Positions 47,254 to 56,707 of a DNA stretch of 64,000 nt are shown here, piece after piece; the first letter of the stretch is position 1, and each line of letters opens with the position of its first letter. This DNA is from Pseudoruminococcus massiliensis (GTDB lineage: Bacteria; Bacillota; Clostridia; Oscillospirales; Acutalibacteraceae): NCBI RefSeq assembly GCF_900291955.1, contig NZ_OLMR01000007.1, positions 62,001 through 126,000 on the forward strand, read 5' to 3'. Under the pieces are notes generated by a model, which searched no databases, had not been told where the DNA came from, and saw only the letters and a program-made list of their open reading frames with translations. The translations under genes and the position numbers were made by a program.

Positions 47254-47754
47254 TCAGTCACCTATATTCTCTATAAAGTCATTGATAAGCTCAGTATGGT
47301 CTTTTTCGTCAATCTCTCGACCAACAACATGTTCTGCAATATCAATGGATATTTCGGATATTTCGTTCTTAATTTCGTTAATAGCTTTCTTTCTCTCGCT
47401 GGCAATCTCTGCATTAGCCTTTTTGACAGCTAAATCAGCTTTATTATGAGCCTCTTGCAAAATTTCATTACTTGATTGCTCTGCCATTTCTCTTGCATTA
47501 CGAAGAATATTTGTAGCCTCTTCTTTAGAATGAGAAAGCTTTTCTTCATATGCTTGCTTATTAGCCTGAGCCTGTTCGTTTGCCTCGTTTGCTTTATCAT
47601 AGATATTATCAACTTTAGCCTGACGCTCTGCGAACATCTTTTTAACAGGCTTAAAGAGCAACTTTTTCAAAATAAGGAAAAGTATAAGCAAGTTAAGCAG
47701 TGAAATGATTATATGCCAGATGTTTATAGAAATAACATCAAGAGTTTGTATCAA
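47254..47754 (-). CDS. atpF: ATP synthase b subunit
   Basis: A 166-residue peripheral-stalk protein with one N-terminal membrane helix (HIIISLLNLLILFLILKKLL) and a long charged coiled coil (VKKMFAERQAKVDNIYDKAN onward). Two copies form the stator between a and F1. TTG is the start, behind AGGGGG. It overlaps no neighbour but is tightly packed before atpH. Confidence 0.94.
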   Translation of the reverse strand: MIQTLDVISINIWHIIISLLNLLILFLILKKLLFKPVKKMFAERQAKVDNIYDKANEANEQAQANKQAYEEKLSHSKEEATNILRNAREMAEQSSNEILQEAHNKADLAVKKANAEIASERKKAINEIKNEISEISIDIAEHVVGREIDEKDHTELINDFIENIGD

Positions 47755-47787
47755 ATTTAATTCCCCCTTTTCGGGCTGTATTAATAA

Positions 47788-48138
<351 letters not shown>

Positions 48139-48151
48139 CTATATCAAGAAA

Positions 48152-49033
48152 TTACGCTCTGTGTTTTTTCAATCGCCTTTTTTCGTAGGCTTCCTCTGGA
48201 AAACCGTTTGCTATATAAAGCATTGTCAACATTGAGAAGATAAATGCCTGTAAACAACCGCTGAATATATCAAAATATAAAGACAATACAGCAGGTATAC
48301 CTATCTGCAAGAAAGGTATATCTCCTAATAATCCAGGCAGCCAGCCTAAAAGCAAAGATGTCAAGCCTTGCAAAGCGGCTGCAACCAATACTGATATAAC
48401 TGAACCTGAAAGCACATTTCCAAAATGACGGAATGTCATAGAAACAGGCGTTGCAACCTCACTGATAATATTTATCGGTGTGAAAACTGCAATAGGCTCT
48501 GTATATCCTTTTAGGTAATTTCCAAGTCCACCCTTTAGCTTATAGTGTGTAATAAGAATAAATACTAATATCGCCCAACCGGCAACTATATTTATATCTG
48601 ATGTAGGTGGATATAAGCCCAAAAGGCTTGATAAACTTGATAACGCCGACAAACCAAGAATTGCTGCAATAAATGGTGCAAAACCCATAAAGCGTTCACC
48701 CATATTGCTCCTGACAAGATTTTCTGCTTTTTCTACGATAAGTTCTGCTAAAAATTGTCTTTTTGAAACAGATTTAATATTCAATCTGCGTGTCAAAAAC
48801 AGACATATCGCAAGAATAGTAAGTATAACTGCCCAAGAATTCACCTGTGATTCTGTTATCGGCAAATCCATTATCGGCATTGGAATAGTGAAATAAATTA
48901 TTGCACCTGTTACAGTTATTCCCTCTGTCGCTGGTGAAAATAGAATTTTAAGAACAATACAAGCCGCCAGCGGAAGTATCATCATCGCAATAAGCAGAAT
49001 ATCAATTATTACCGCTTTTGCACTCTTTTTCAT
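48152..49033 (-). CDS. atpB: ATP synthase a subunit
   Basis: A 293-residue membrane stator with about six helices. The essential arginine lies in the conserved region VATPVSMTFRHFGNVLSGSVI. It forms the ion half-channels next to the c ring. The start ATG overlaps the end of the atpI-like gene by four bases. The first ~90 residues, with two hydrophobic stretches, are longer than in many a subunits. Confidence 0.94.
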   Translation of the reverse strand: MKKSAKAVIIDILLIAMMILPLAACIVLKILFSPATEGITVTGAIIYFTIPMPIMDLPITESQVNSWAVILTILAICLFLTRRLNIKSVSKRQFLAELIVEKAENLVRSNMGERFMGFAPFIAAILGLSALSSLSSLLGLYPPTSDINIVAGWAILVFILITHYKLKGGLGNYLKGYTEPIAVFTPINIISEVATPVSMTFRHFGNVLSGSVISVLVAAALQGLTSLLLGWLPGLLGDIPFLQIGIPAVLSLYFDIFSGCLQAFIFSMLTMLYIANGFPEEAYEKRRLKKHRA

Positions 49034-49491
49034 TTGCTATCACCTCCCTCTTTATCAGATGGTGTAGTAGCCTTTTCGGATTCTGAAGATGTTTCAGTAT
49101 TTGCCTTTGGAGAATCCTTTATTTTCAAGCCTCGAATTGTCATAACAACTCTTGGAAAGAAAAACGGTATTACCACTGCAACAATGTTAAAGCAAGGTAA
49201 AGCTCCACCTATTACTGCAACAATAATTAGCATAAGAAACCTAAATGACTGTGACATTTTCATTCTATTCTCTGCAGTTTTAATTTCAGTATCAGTAAGA
49301 GATTTTTGTAGTGTTATTCCCATAAGGAAGAAATTAAACACTGCAATGCCACCGCCAAGAATATTTCCTAAAATTACAGTATAATCAAATGCACCGCATA
49401 TTAAGAATACAGCTTCCATTATTGCACTAAGAATTACAACACCAATCAACAGATATATCGACTCTTGCTTTATAGCTTTATCTATCTTCAT
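49030..49491 (-). CDS. atpI: AtpI-like ATP synthase assembly protein
   Basis: A 153-residue protein with about four membrane helices (YLLIGVVILSAIMEAVFLIC, TVILGNILGGGIAVFNFFLM, then a hydrophobic pair near 90-120) and a Ser/Glu-rich soluble tail. It occupies the atpI position before atpB and overlaps it by four bases. AtpI proteins help assemble the c ring, notably in Na+-type enzymes. Sequence conservation in this family is low, so the name comes mainly from position and topology. Confidence 0.75.
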   Translation of the reverse strand: MKIDKAIKQESIYLLIGVVILSAIMEAVFLICGAFDYTVILGNILGGGIAVFNFFLMGITLQKSLTDTEIKTAENRMKMSQSFRFLMLIIVAVIGGALPCFNIVAVVIPFFFPRVVMTIRGLKIKDSPKANTETSSESEKATTPSDKEGGDSK

Positions 49492-49513
49492 AAAAGCCCT
49501 CCGTTAATCTCTG

Positions 49514-50803
49514 TCATATAATTGAGGCTATACAATATTCGCCATCTACCTTTTCTAACTTAGCTTTAACTATTTTTCCACACATATCCTTATCACCCTC
49601 AATTAAAACAGGTGTATAATTCTTAGTATAACCCTCGAGCATACCATCTTTTGTGCGTGTTTCAAGCAGAACTTCTTGAATAAGTCCAATTTGAGATTTC
49701 ATAAAAGCTTGGCGTGTTTTCTCGGTTATATCAATCATTATATTAGCACGCTCTTTTTTGAGTTCATTAGGAACTTGGTTCGGGGCTTTATCCGCAACAG
49801 TTCCCTCTCTGCGTGAATATGGAAATATATGTGCCTTTGCAAAGGCTATTTTCTCTGCGAACTTGCAGGATTTCTCGAATTCCTCTTCGGTTTCTCCTGG
49901 AAAACCCGTCATAATATCTGTTGTAATAGACGAATTATCAAAGATTGACCTTATATTATCGACAATCTTTGCATACTCCTCCGTTGTATACTTTCTGTTC
50001 ATACGCTTTAAGGTTTCATCACAACCACTTTGCAATGAAAGGTGGAATTGCGGACAGAATTTCGCTTGTTTATTAAGACGGTTAAGCACTTCTATACTCA
50101 TCAGCTCAGGCTCTAAGGAGCCAAGTCTTACTCGCTCTATTCCGTCAACCTCGCACACAGCGTCAACGGCGTCACAAAGCTCTAAGCCTATATCAGTTCC
50201 ATAGCACGAAAGATTTATTCCAACAAGAACTATTTCAGAATAGCCTGATTTTGCAAGAGAGGTGACTTCATTTTTTATATCGTCAAGTTCTCTTGAACGA
50301 ACTCTGCCTCTTGCATATGGAATAATACAATATGAGCAAAAACGGTTACAGCCGTCCTCTATCTTTATAAATGCACGAGTTCTTTTCTGATATGACGGAA
50401 CAGAAAGTTCCTCGTATTTATCATTCTTTTCATATTTATCTATCATTATAAGACGCATATGATTTTTCAGATATTGTTCTATTGCAGGGACTAAAGCTGC
50501 ACGGCATTTATTTCCAAGGATAATATCAACCTCTGGATATTTATCACCAATATCAGGAAATGCCTGCGGAACACAACCTGTAAGAACAATAACAGCGTTT
50601 TCATTTTCTCGTCTTGCTCTGCGAACCATTTTTTGTGCCTTATGCTCGCTCACACTTGTAACAGCACAAGAATTAACAATAATAATATCTGCATTTTGGT
50701 TTTCTTCTGCAGTTTTAAATCCCGCAGCATTAAGGTTTCTCATCATAGCCTCAGACTCATATTGATTAACCTTGCAGCCGAGAGTAATAATCTTAGCTAA
50801 CAT
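49514..50803 (-). CDS. mtaB: tRNA methylthiotransferase MtaB
   Basis: A 429-residue radical SAM methylthiotransferase that makes 2-methylthio-t6A37 in ANN-decoding tRNAs. The N-terminal UPF0004 domain binds the first cluster (CKVNQYESEAM, NSCAVTSVSEHKAQ, GCVPQ), the radical SAM cluster is CNRFCSYC, and a TRAM domain ends the protein. ATG 50803 is chosen from AAAAGG upstream; an in-frame GTG (50815) lies inside the ribosome-binding site. The atpI-like gene follows after 22 bases with no terminator, so MtaB and the ATP synthase probably share a transcript. Confidence 0.93.
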   Translation of the reverse strand: MLAKIITLGCKVNQYESEAMMRNLNAAGFKTAEENQNADIIIVNSCAVTSVSEHKAQKMVRRARRENENAVIVLTGCVPQAFPDIGDKYPEVDIILGNKCRAALVPAIEQYLKNHMRLIMIDKYEKNDKYEELSVPSYQKRTRAFIKIEDGCNRFCSYCIIPYARGRVRSRELDDIKNEVTSLAKSGYSEIVLVGINLSCYGTDIGLELCDAVDAVCEVDGIERVRLGSLEPELMSIEVLNRLNKQAKFCPQFHLSLQSGCDETLKRMNRKYTTEEYAKIVDNIRSIFDNSSITTDIMTGFPGETEEEFEKSCKFAEKIAFAKAHIFPYSRREGTVADKAPNQVPNELKKERANIMIDITEKTRQAFMKSQIGLIQEVLLETRTKDGMLEGYTKNYTPVLIEGDKDMCGKIVKAKLEKVDGEYCIASII

Positions 50804-50843
50804 TAAAAGATTCACCTTTTTAATTATTTAAATATCTTATAAT

Positions 50844-50872
50844 ATAGTATCATATTATAAAAATTTACTCAA
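50844..50872 (-). promoter_or_regulatory. Promoter of mtaB and probably the atp operon
   Basis: Minus-strand TTGAGT, 17-base spacer, TACTAT. No other promoter of comparable quality was seen between mtaB and atpB. Confidence 0.5.
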
Positions 50873-50943
50873 CACATTTTATAAAATTAACAGTTTAATA
50901 ATAATTTATGTGTAATATCAAATATTTAAAATTACCTTATACA

Positions 50944-50978
50944 TAAAAAAACTCCGTATCGCAACTACGATACGGAGA
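50944..50978 (-). terminator. Terminator of the HPr-like gene
   Basis: A 10-bp perfect stem CTCCGTATCG/CGATACGGAG with 6-base loop, followed by TTTTTTT on the minus strand. Confidence 0.93.
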
Positions 50979-50990
50979 AGTATCTTTGTT

Positions 50991-51233
50991 TTAAGCGTTT
51001 TTATAGATATATGGCTCAATATCAACTAAAAATGACTGAGGAACATCTTCAGAATCAATCTTTAGTGCAATTGGCTTAGTAATATCAAGACTGATTATAC
51101 CAATTATAGAGTGAGCATCTATAACATATTTATCTGACACAAGGTTAATTGGCAAGGACTTATACTTAGATGTCATATCCACAAAGTTTTTTACATCTTC
51201 AAGATTTGGCAGAAAAATATCTGTACAATACAT
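50991..51233 (-). CDS. HPr-like protein without the phospho-histidine
   Basis: An 80-residue protein with the HPr fold pattern. The stretch INLVSDKYVIDAHSIIGIIS corresponds to the HPr segment around regulatory Ser46 (KSIMGLMSL in canonical HPr), followed by LDITKPIALKI. The N-terminal segment where His15 should lie (NLEDVKNFVDMTSKY) has no histidine, so it cannot relay phosphate in the PTS. It could act like Crh as a serine-phosphorylated regulator, or bind another partner. ATG 51233 follows GGGGG; in-frame TTG 51248 overlaps that site. It has its own promoter and terminator. Confidence 0.75.
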   Translation of the reverse strand: MYCTDIFLPNLEDVKNFVDMTSKYKSLPINLVSDKYVIDAHSIIGIISLDITKPIALKIDSEDVPQSFLVDIEPYIYKNA

Positions 51234-51314
51234 TTTAATTACCCCCAAATAAAAATTTATAATACAGCAATATGCCGAAAAAATTTATTTGCAGAAATTC
51301 GCTCTGCTCATATT

Positions 51315-51343
51315 ATAATAGCAGTATTTTTTGATTCGGTCAA
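51315..51343 (-). promoter_or_regulatory. Promoter of the HPr-like gene
   Basis: Minus-strand TTGACC, 17-base spacer, TATTAT. Confidence 0.65.
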
Positions 51344-51436
51344 CCTTAATTCTGAAATTTGTCTACATTTTTTTCATACAATCTCTTTGAATTGATGATT
51401 AAAAACGATTATATTTTTAAATACAGTTAAAGAATT

Positions 51437-53353
51437 TCAGGATTCAGCCGATTCAACAATTTCGGAAAGCTTAGCCCATTTATCCATATATTGCTCAAGC
51501 TCATCATTCTTTGCTTGAAGCTCTTCTGAAAGCTTTGTTGCAAGCTCATAATCACTCGCTGTTTCAGGTGCTTGAAGCTGTTCCTCAAATTCAGAAATAC
51601 TCTCCTCTATTTCTGTAATTTTTGCCTCAAGCCTATTTAAATCAGCTTTTGCCTTGCGTCTTTGAGCATCTCGCTCTTTTTTATTTTTATAATCAAGCTT
51701 ATTTTCACTTTCTTGTTTTTGCTTTGGCTTTTGAATAACTTCGTCTTTATGAGTTTTCTCCATAAACTCATCATAACTACCACGAAATTCCTCTACGCCT
51801 CTATCTGTCAGATAGTAAATCCTATCTGCAAGTGAATTTATCAAATATCTATCGTGAGAAACCGCAAGAAGTGTACCCTCGTAATTCATAAGGGCAGTCT
51901 GCAAAGCTTCGCAAGAGCTTATATCAAGGTGGTTTGTAGGTTCATCAAGCAATAGAAAGTTTGCACCAGAAAGCATAAGCTCTGTAAGAAGAACCCTTGC
52001 CCTCTCGCCACCACTTAAATCAGAAACATACTTAAATACATCTTCACCCTTGAACATAAACCTTGCAAGAGTATTGCGTATTTCAGTATTGGTCATAGCT
52101 GGGTACTTGTCCGAAATCTCATCAAAGATAGTTTTATTGCTATCAATATTCTGCTGAATCTGGTCATAGTAGCCGATTTTAACACCTTCACCAAGCGTAA
52201 TCCTACCACTCTGTGCCTCATAAAGTTTCATAAGCGTTTTAAGTAAAGAAGTTTTTCCACAACCATTAGGTCCAATCAGGAATACACGCTCTCCACGCTT
52301 TATATCCATATTGACATTCTCGAAAATAGTGTTGCCATCAAAACCAACTGCAAGGTTTTCAACCAAAAGAACATCATCACCACTTCTTTCATTCGCAGAG
52401 AGCGTGAAGTTAATTTCACCAGGAGCATTTTCTGGCTTTTCGAGATTTTTTTGAAGTCTGTCAATAACCTTTTGCTTGCTCTCAGCGGTTTTGATATTCT
52501 TTTCTCTGTTCCAACGCTTTTGCTGTTCGATAATGCCCTCTAACCTATGAATTTCACGCATAGTATTATCATACTCACGCTGTTTTGTAAGCTCTCGCTC
52601 TTGTTTTTGTGGCAGATAAGTTGAATAGTTACCCTTATACATTGTCAGTCTTTTATGCTCAAGGTCGAAGGTTTTATTCGTAACCCTATCAAGAAAATAT
52701 CTATCATGCGAAATAACTATATAAGAACTATTTGAATTGAGCAAATATTCTTCAAGCCATTCCACCGCTTGAACATCAAGATGGTTAGTAGGTTCATCGA
52801 GCAATAAAAGCTTTGCACCACATAAAAGCAATTTAGCAAGCTGAAGCTTTGCTCTTTGACCACCACTGAGTGAGCCAACCGGCAAACTCATACGGCTATC
52901 ATCAAAACCAAGTCCAAGCAAAGCAGACCTTGCCCTACTTCGATATGTAAGACCGCCATCTCGGGTAAACTCATCGTGAAGCATTGCTTGTCTTTCAACA
53001 AGCTTATTTGTATCGCCAATTCCAGCACTGATTTGGGCATTAAGAGTATCAAGCTCCATCTCAATATCAGAAAGGTGTGAAAATACAGACACAACCTCAT
53101 TATATGCTGAACGGTCGAGATTTCGGCAGACATGCTGCTCCATATAGCCGATAGTTGTACCCTTGCCAAGACTTATTGTGCCTTTATTGGGCTTATAATC
53201 TCCGACAAGAAGTTTAAAAAGGGTTGTCTTTCCGCTTCCGTTTACGCCGATAAGACCAATGCGGTCACCAGGTTGAATCTCGAAAGACATATTCAAAAAG
53301 AGGTCATCTTCGCCAAAACCCATATCAAGCGAATTAACCGAAAGCAAAGCCAT
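51437..53353 (-). CDS. ABC-F family ATPase
   Basis: A 638-residue soluble protein with two ABC domains. Walker A sequences are GVNGSGKTT and GPNGCGKTS; signatures are LSGGQRAKLQL and LSGGERARVLL; each is followed by LLLDEPTNHLD. The interdomain linker (about 235-320) is charged, as in ABC-F proteins that enter the ribosomal E site, and a C-terminal coiled coil (about 540-635) follows. Members act as translation factors or give resistance to ribosome-binding antibiotics; which one is not readable here. It is separated from rpmB by a terminator. Confidence 0.92.
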   Translation of the reverse strand: MALLSVNSLDMGFGEDDLFLNMSFEIQPGDRIGLIGVNGSGKTTLFKLLVGDYKPNKGTISLGKGTTIGYMEQHVCRNLDRSAYNEVVSVFSHLSDIEMELDTLNAQISAGIGDTNKLVERQAMLHDEFTRDGGLTYRSRARSALLGLGFDDSRMSLPVGSLSGGQRAKLQLAKLLLCGAKLLLLDEPTNHLDVQAVEWLEEYLLNSNSSYIVISHDRYFLDRVTNKTFDLEHKRLTMYKGNYSTYLPQKQERELTKQREYDNTMREIHRLEGIIEQQKRWNREKNIKTAESKQKVIDRLQKNLEKPENAPGEINFTLSANERSGDDVLLVENLAVGFDGNTIFENVNMDIKRGERVFLIGPNGCGKTSLLKTLMKLYEAQSGRITLGEGVKIGYYDQIQQNIDSNKTIFDEISDKYPAMTNTEIRNTLARFMFKGEDVFKYVSDLSGGERARVLLTELMLSGANFLLLDEPTNHLDISSCEALQTALMNYEGTLLAVSHDRYLINSLADRIYYLTDRGVEEFRGSYDEFMEKTHKDEVIQKPKQKQESENKLDYKNKKERDAQRRKAKADLNRLEAKITEIEESISEFEEQLQAPETASDYELATKLSEELQAKNDELEQYMDKWAKLSEIVESAES

Positions 53354-53401
53354 TTTTATCCACTCCTACAAATACTTTCTAAAGGGACAAAACCCTTAAC
53401 G

Positions 53402-53430
53402 AAAAAAGACTTCCCGAAGGAAGCCTTTTT
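53402..53430 (-). terminator. Terminator of rpmB
   Basis: On the minus strand GGCTTCC-TTC-GGGAAGTC is followed by TTTTTT; A and T runs on both sides. Confidence 0.85.
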
Positions 53431-53444
53431 CTATCGTTAGAGCA

Positions 53445-53633
53445 TTAGACAGCTCTTGTAACCTTTCCCGAACGCAGACAACGGGTGCAGGCATTTATAC
53501 GCTTAGGACTGCCATTAACAACTGCCTTAACCTTGACAATATTTGGCTTCCAAGCTCTGTTAGATCTTCTGTGTGAGTGAGAAACCTTAATACCAAAGGT
53601 AACTCCCTTTCCGCATACATCACACTTTGCCAT
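53445..53633 (-). CDS. rpmB: 50S ribosomal protein bL28
   Basis: A 62-residue ribosomal protein of the zinc-binding type: CDVCGKG near the N terminus and CTRCLRSGKV near the C terminus make a four-Cys site. SHSHRRSNRAWKPNI is the family signature. ATG 53633 follows AAGGAGG; an upstream in-frame ATG lies before that site and is rejected. It is downstream of rplL but probably independent. Confidence 0.96.
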   Translation of the reverse strand: MAKCDVCGKGVTFGIKVSHSHRRSNRAWKPNIVKVKAVVNGSPKRINACTRCLRSGKVTRAV

Positions 53634-53731
53634 TGTATGCACCTCCTTATGGTGTCAGCAGGACAAGCCGTGACAAATCGGCTCAATCCGCATAGAAAAT
53701 CGAAAAATTAAATTATCCGGCAAGAGCCAAA

Positions 53732-54106
53732 TTACTTAATCTCGACTTCTGCTCCAACCTCTGAAAGCTTAGTCTTGATAGCTTCAGCATCGTCCTTAGA
53801 AATAGCTTCTTTAAGTGTCTTAGGAGCTTCGTCAACGATAGCCTTTGCTTCCTTAAGACCAAGACCTGTGATTTCACGAACAACCTTGATAACCTTAATC
53901 TTCTCAGCGCCAGCAGCCTTAAGAACAACATCAAACTCTGTCTTCTCTTCTGCAGCAGCACCTGCCTCAGCAGCAGGACCTGCAACAACTGCAGCAGCTG
54001 CGGAAACACCGAACTCATCTTCAACAGCGTGTACAAGCTCTGAAAGCTCGAGAACTGTAAGACCCTTTAATTCTTCAACAATAGCAGTAACCTTTTCTGA
54101 TGCCAT
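53732..54106 (-). CDS. rplL: 50S ribosomal protein bL7/bL12
   Basis: A 124-residue stalk protein. The N-terminal dimerisation domain ([20 protein letters not shown]) is joined by an Ala/Gly-rich hinge to the C-terminal factor-binding domain ([20 protein letters not shown]). Multiple dimers bind L10 and recruit EF-G, EF-Tu and other GTPases. ATG follows GGAGG; 36 bases after rplJ. Confidence 0.97.
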   Translation of the reverse strand: MASEKVTAIVEELKGLTVLELSELVHAVEDEFGVSAAAAVVAGPAAEAGAAAEEKTEFDVVLKAAGAEKIKVIKVVREITGLGLKEAKAIVDEAPKTLKEAISKDDAEAIKTKLSEVGAEVEIK

Positions 54107-54142
54107 GATATTTACCTCCGAAAAATGTAATTTTAAAATAAA

Positions 54143-54673
54143 TTAAGCCTCTGCAGGAGCTTCAACAGCTTCAGCAGGTTCGCCGTCCTTATCAACAATA
54201 GCCTGGACAGCACGAGCAAATGATGCGATAGGAGCGTTGAACGCACCAAGAACATTTGCGAGCAATACTTCTCTTGAAGGAAGCTTAGCAAGGCTATTAA
54301 TCTTATCGAGGCTGATAACCTCGCCATCGAGATAGCCTGATTTGATAGCGAACTTCTCGTGTGAATCAGCATACTTAGCAAGAATTCTTGCAGCAGCTAC
54401 ATAATCAGTTTCGCTTGTTGCGATAGCAGTTGTACCATTAAGTACATCATCAAGACCTGAAAGACCTGCATTATCAGCAGCGAACTTAATAAGTGTGTTC
54501 TTAATAACAGTATAATGTACGCCTGCCTCACGAAGTTCTTTACGAAGCTTTGTGTCGTCTGCAACAGAGATACCGTGATAATCAACGATAACACCTGCAA
54601 CAGAGTTCTTGATTCTATCGGTAAGGTCAGCAACTACTTGCTTCTTTGCCTCCAAAACCTTCTGACTTGGCAT
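54143..54673 (-). CDS. rplJ: 50S ribosomal protein uL10
   Basis: A 176-residue stalk base protein (MPSQKVLEAKKQVVADLTDR, ITDDTKLRKELR-like region near 35, C-terminal helix carrying L7/L12 dimers). It represses its own operon by binding the leader RNA at 54702-54815. The C terminus ends in Ala/Glu-rich sequence. ATG follows AAGGAGG. Confidence 0.96.
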   Translation of the reverse strand: MPSQKVLEAKKQVVADLTDRIKNSVAGVIVDYHGISVADDTKLRKELREAGVHYTVIKNTLIKFAADNAGLSGLDDVLNGTTAIATSETDYVAAARILAKYADSHEKFAIKSGYLDGEVISLDKINSLAKLPSREVLLANVLGAFNAPIASFARAVQAIVDKDGEPAEAVEAPAEA

Positions 54674-54701
54674 AACATTTCACCTCCTTGAAAATTGGCA
54701 C

Positions 54702-54815
54702 AAAAAAAGTGCCTTACCCCTTTTTCCGGAGAAAGGCACAGAAATATCTTAAGTCTGGCTCTTTCCTCGGCAGGTGGGAAAACCCGTTATACAATACCTG
54801 CTGTCTTTGGAACAG
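54702..54815 (-). ncRNA. L10 leader with intrinsic attenuator
   Basis: The minus-strand leader of rplJL has the hallmarks of the bacterial L10 leader: AAAGACAGCAGGT pairs across to ACCTGCCGAGGAAAG, the conserved L10-binding core. It ends in a terminator stem (GTGCCTT/AAGGCAC) followed by a run of seven Ts. Excess L10 is expected to bind the leader and lower expression of rplJ and rplL. Confidence 0.88.
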
Positions 54816-54822
54816 CTTAATT

Positions 54823-54851
54823 ATTATAACACAATTTCAAACCGTTGTCAA
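54823..54851 (-). promoter_or_regulatory. Consensus promoter of rplJL
   Basis: Minus-strand TTGACA, 17-base spacer, TATAAT, just downstream of the rplA stop codon. The leader starts about seven bases further on. Confidence 0.92.
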
Positions 54852-54859
54852 GAGTTAAA

Positions 54860-55552
54860 TCAGATATATTTAGCTGTGTTAATTCTGACAGATGGTCCCA
54901 TTGTTGTTGTAACGGCAATGCTCTTAACATACTGACCCTTTGCAGCAGCTGGCTTTGCCTTGATGATAGCCTCAAGAAGAGCATTGAAGTTCTCGGAAAC
55001 CTTTTCAGCACCGAAAGAAACCTTACCGATTGGGCAGTGAATGATGTTTGTCTTATCAAGACGATATTCAATCTTACCTGCCTTAGCTTCCTTGATAGCC
55101 TTAGCGATGTCAGGAGTAACTGTGCCAGCCTTTGGGTTAGGCATAAGTCCACGAGGACCAAGAACCTTACCAAGACGACCAACAAGACCCATCATATCAG
55201 GAGTTGTGATAAGAACATCGAAGTCCATCCAGCCTTCATTCTGAATCTTTGTTGTGAACTCTTCTGCACCGACATATTCAGCACCTGCTTCTTGTGCGAG
55301 AGCAACATTATCGCCCTTGCAGATAGCAAGTACTCGTACAGTCTTACCTGTACCGTTTGGAAGAACTATAGCACCTCTAACCTGCTGGTCAGCGTGACGG
55401 TTATCAACACCAAGTCTTACATGAACCTCAACAGTTTCATCAAACTTAGCCTTACCTGTCTGTACGCAGAGTGCGATAGCTTCGCTTGCTTCATAATTCT
55501 TTGACTTGTCGATAAGCTTGAGCGAATCGACATATTTTTTACCGTGTTTCAT
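54860..55552 (-). CDS. rplA: 50S ribosomal protein uL1
   Basis: A 230-residue L1-stalk protein with typical [33 protein letters not shown] and [14 protein letters not shown]-like segments. It binds 23S rRNA and helps E-site tRNA release; in other bacteria it also represses rplKA mRNA. ATG 55552 follows GGGAGG. No terminator separates it from rplK. Confidence 0.97.
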   Translation of the reverse strand: MKHGKKYVDSLKLIDKSKNYEASEAIALCVQTGKAKFDETVEVHVRLGVDNRHADQQVRGAIVLPNGTGKTVRVLAICKGDNVALAQEAGAEYVGAEEFTTKIQNEGWMDFDVLITTPDMMGLVGRLGKVLGPRGLMPNPKAGTVTPDIAKAIKEAKAGKIEYRLDKTNIIHCPIGKVSFGAEKVSENFNALLEAIIKAKPAAAKGQYVKSIAVTTTMGPSVRINTAKYI

Positions 55553-55610
55553 TGGTTTGTCCTCCCTGTAGAGTGGTAAAATCGGATTATTTCCTCCCAC
55601 CCGGGTTTGA

Positions 55611-56036
55611 TCAATCGACTACTTCTACGCCCATGCTGCGAGCTGTGCCCGCAATCATGCTCATAGCTGTCTCAACGCTTGCTGCGTTAAGGTCTGGCAT
55701 CTTTTGCTCAGCAATCTTCTTGACCTGCTCACGGGTAATCTTTGCAACCTTTGTCTTGTTCGGAACGCCCGAACCGCTTTCGATTCCACAAGCCTTCTTA
55801 ATAAGAACGGCAGCAGGTGGAGTCTTTGTTACGAATGTGAATGAACGGTCTGCGTAAACTGTGATAACAACAGGAATAATCATTCCTACATCATTCTTTG
55901 TACGCTCGTTAAATTCCTTCGTAAATGCCATAATGTTGACACCATGCTGTCCAAGTGCAGGACCAACAGGTGGTGCCGGGGTAGCCTTTCCTGCAGGTAT
56001 CTGAAGCTTAATAAAGCCTGTTACCTTTTGAGCCAT
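55611..56036 (-). CDS. rplK: 50S ribosomal protein uL11
   Basis: A 141-residue protein ([32 protein letters not shown]) that forms the GTPase-associated centre with L10. ATG 56036 follows GGAGG ten bases upstream; the longer frame to 56099 is rejected because the family starts MAxKVxGxIKLQI. Classic rplK-rplA pair. Confidence 0.97.
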   Translation of the reverse strand: MAQKVTGFIKLQIPAGKATPAPPVGPALGQHGVNIMAFTKEFNERTKNDVGMIIPVVITVYADRSFTFVTKTPPAAVLIKKACGIESGSGVPNKTKVAKITREQVKKIAEQKMPDLNAASVETAMSMIAGTARSMGVEVVD

Positions 56037-56121
56037 TTTCTTTGCACCTCCAAAATTCGTGGTATAAATGCGGAAAACGGATTTGCCGTTTCCTCCCACG
56101 AGGGCTTATGCCCTCAATAAC

Positions 56122-56152
56122 AACAGAAGCGGTGGCTTAGACCGTTTCTGCT
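56122..56152 (-). other. Hairpin between nusG and rplK
   Basis: AACAGAAGCGGT pairs with ACCGTTTCTGCT (11 of 12 pairs, one G-U) around a 7-base loop. No T run. Possibly an RNA-processing or L11/L1 regulatory structure. Confidence 0.45.
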
Positions 56153-56162
56153 ATTGGCTTAA

Positions 56163-56687
56163 TCACTCGACCGGCTCAACCTGATGTAACTCAAGTTCTA
56201 CCGGTGTTTCACGCCCGAACATATGAATGATAACTCGAACGCTGTTCTTTTCTTTGTTGAGCTCGTCTACTATACCGACTGAATCATCAAACGGCCCATC
56301 AATAATTCTTACAGAATCACCGACATTATAATCGACCTCAACATTTTTAATCTCAACTCCAAGGCGTTCTACTTCTTCATCAGTAAGCGGAACAGGCTTA
56401 GAGCTTGGACCTACGAAGCCAGTGCAGCCGCGGATATTGCGGACAATATACCAGCTATCGTCATTCATAATCATTTTGACAATAACATAGCCAGGAAAAA
56501 CCTTGCGTTCAACCTCACGGCTTTTATTGTCCTTAATCTCTGTTACCTTTTCGGTGGGAACTCTGATTTCCTGGATAAGATGTCCAAGATTTCTGTTCTC
56601 TACGGTTGTTTCGAGATTAGAAGCTACTTTGTTTTCGTAACCCGAATAAGTATGGACAACATACCATCTTGCTTCGTTGTCAGCCAT
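56163..56687 (-). CDS. nusG: Transcription termination/antitermination protein NusG
   Basis: A 174-residue NGN plus KOW protein (RWYVVHTYSGYENKVASNLE, FPGYVIVKM, VGDSVRIIDGPFDDSVGIVDE). It binds RNA polymerase and links transcription to translation or pausing. It lies 20 bases after secE, the standard arrangement. ATG follows GGAGG. Confidence 0.97.
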   Translation of the reverse strand: MADNEARWYVVHTYSGYENKVASNLETTVENRNLGHLIQEIRVPTEKVTEIKDNKSREVERKVFPGYVIVKMIMNDDSWYIVRNIRGCTGFVGPSSKPVPLTDEEVERLGVEIKNVEVDYNVGDSVRIIDGPFDDSVGIVDELNKEKNSVRVIIHMFGRETPVELELHQVEPVE

Positions 56688-56707
56688 AGTTCCTCCTCCG
56701 ATCGTAC

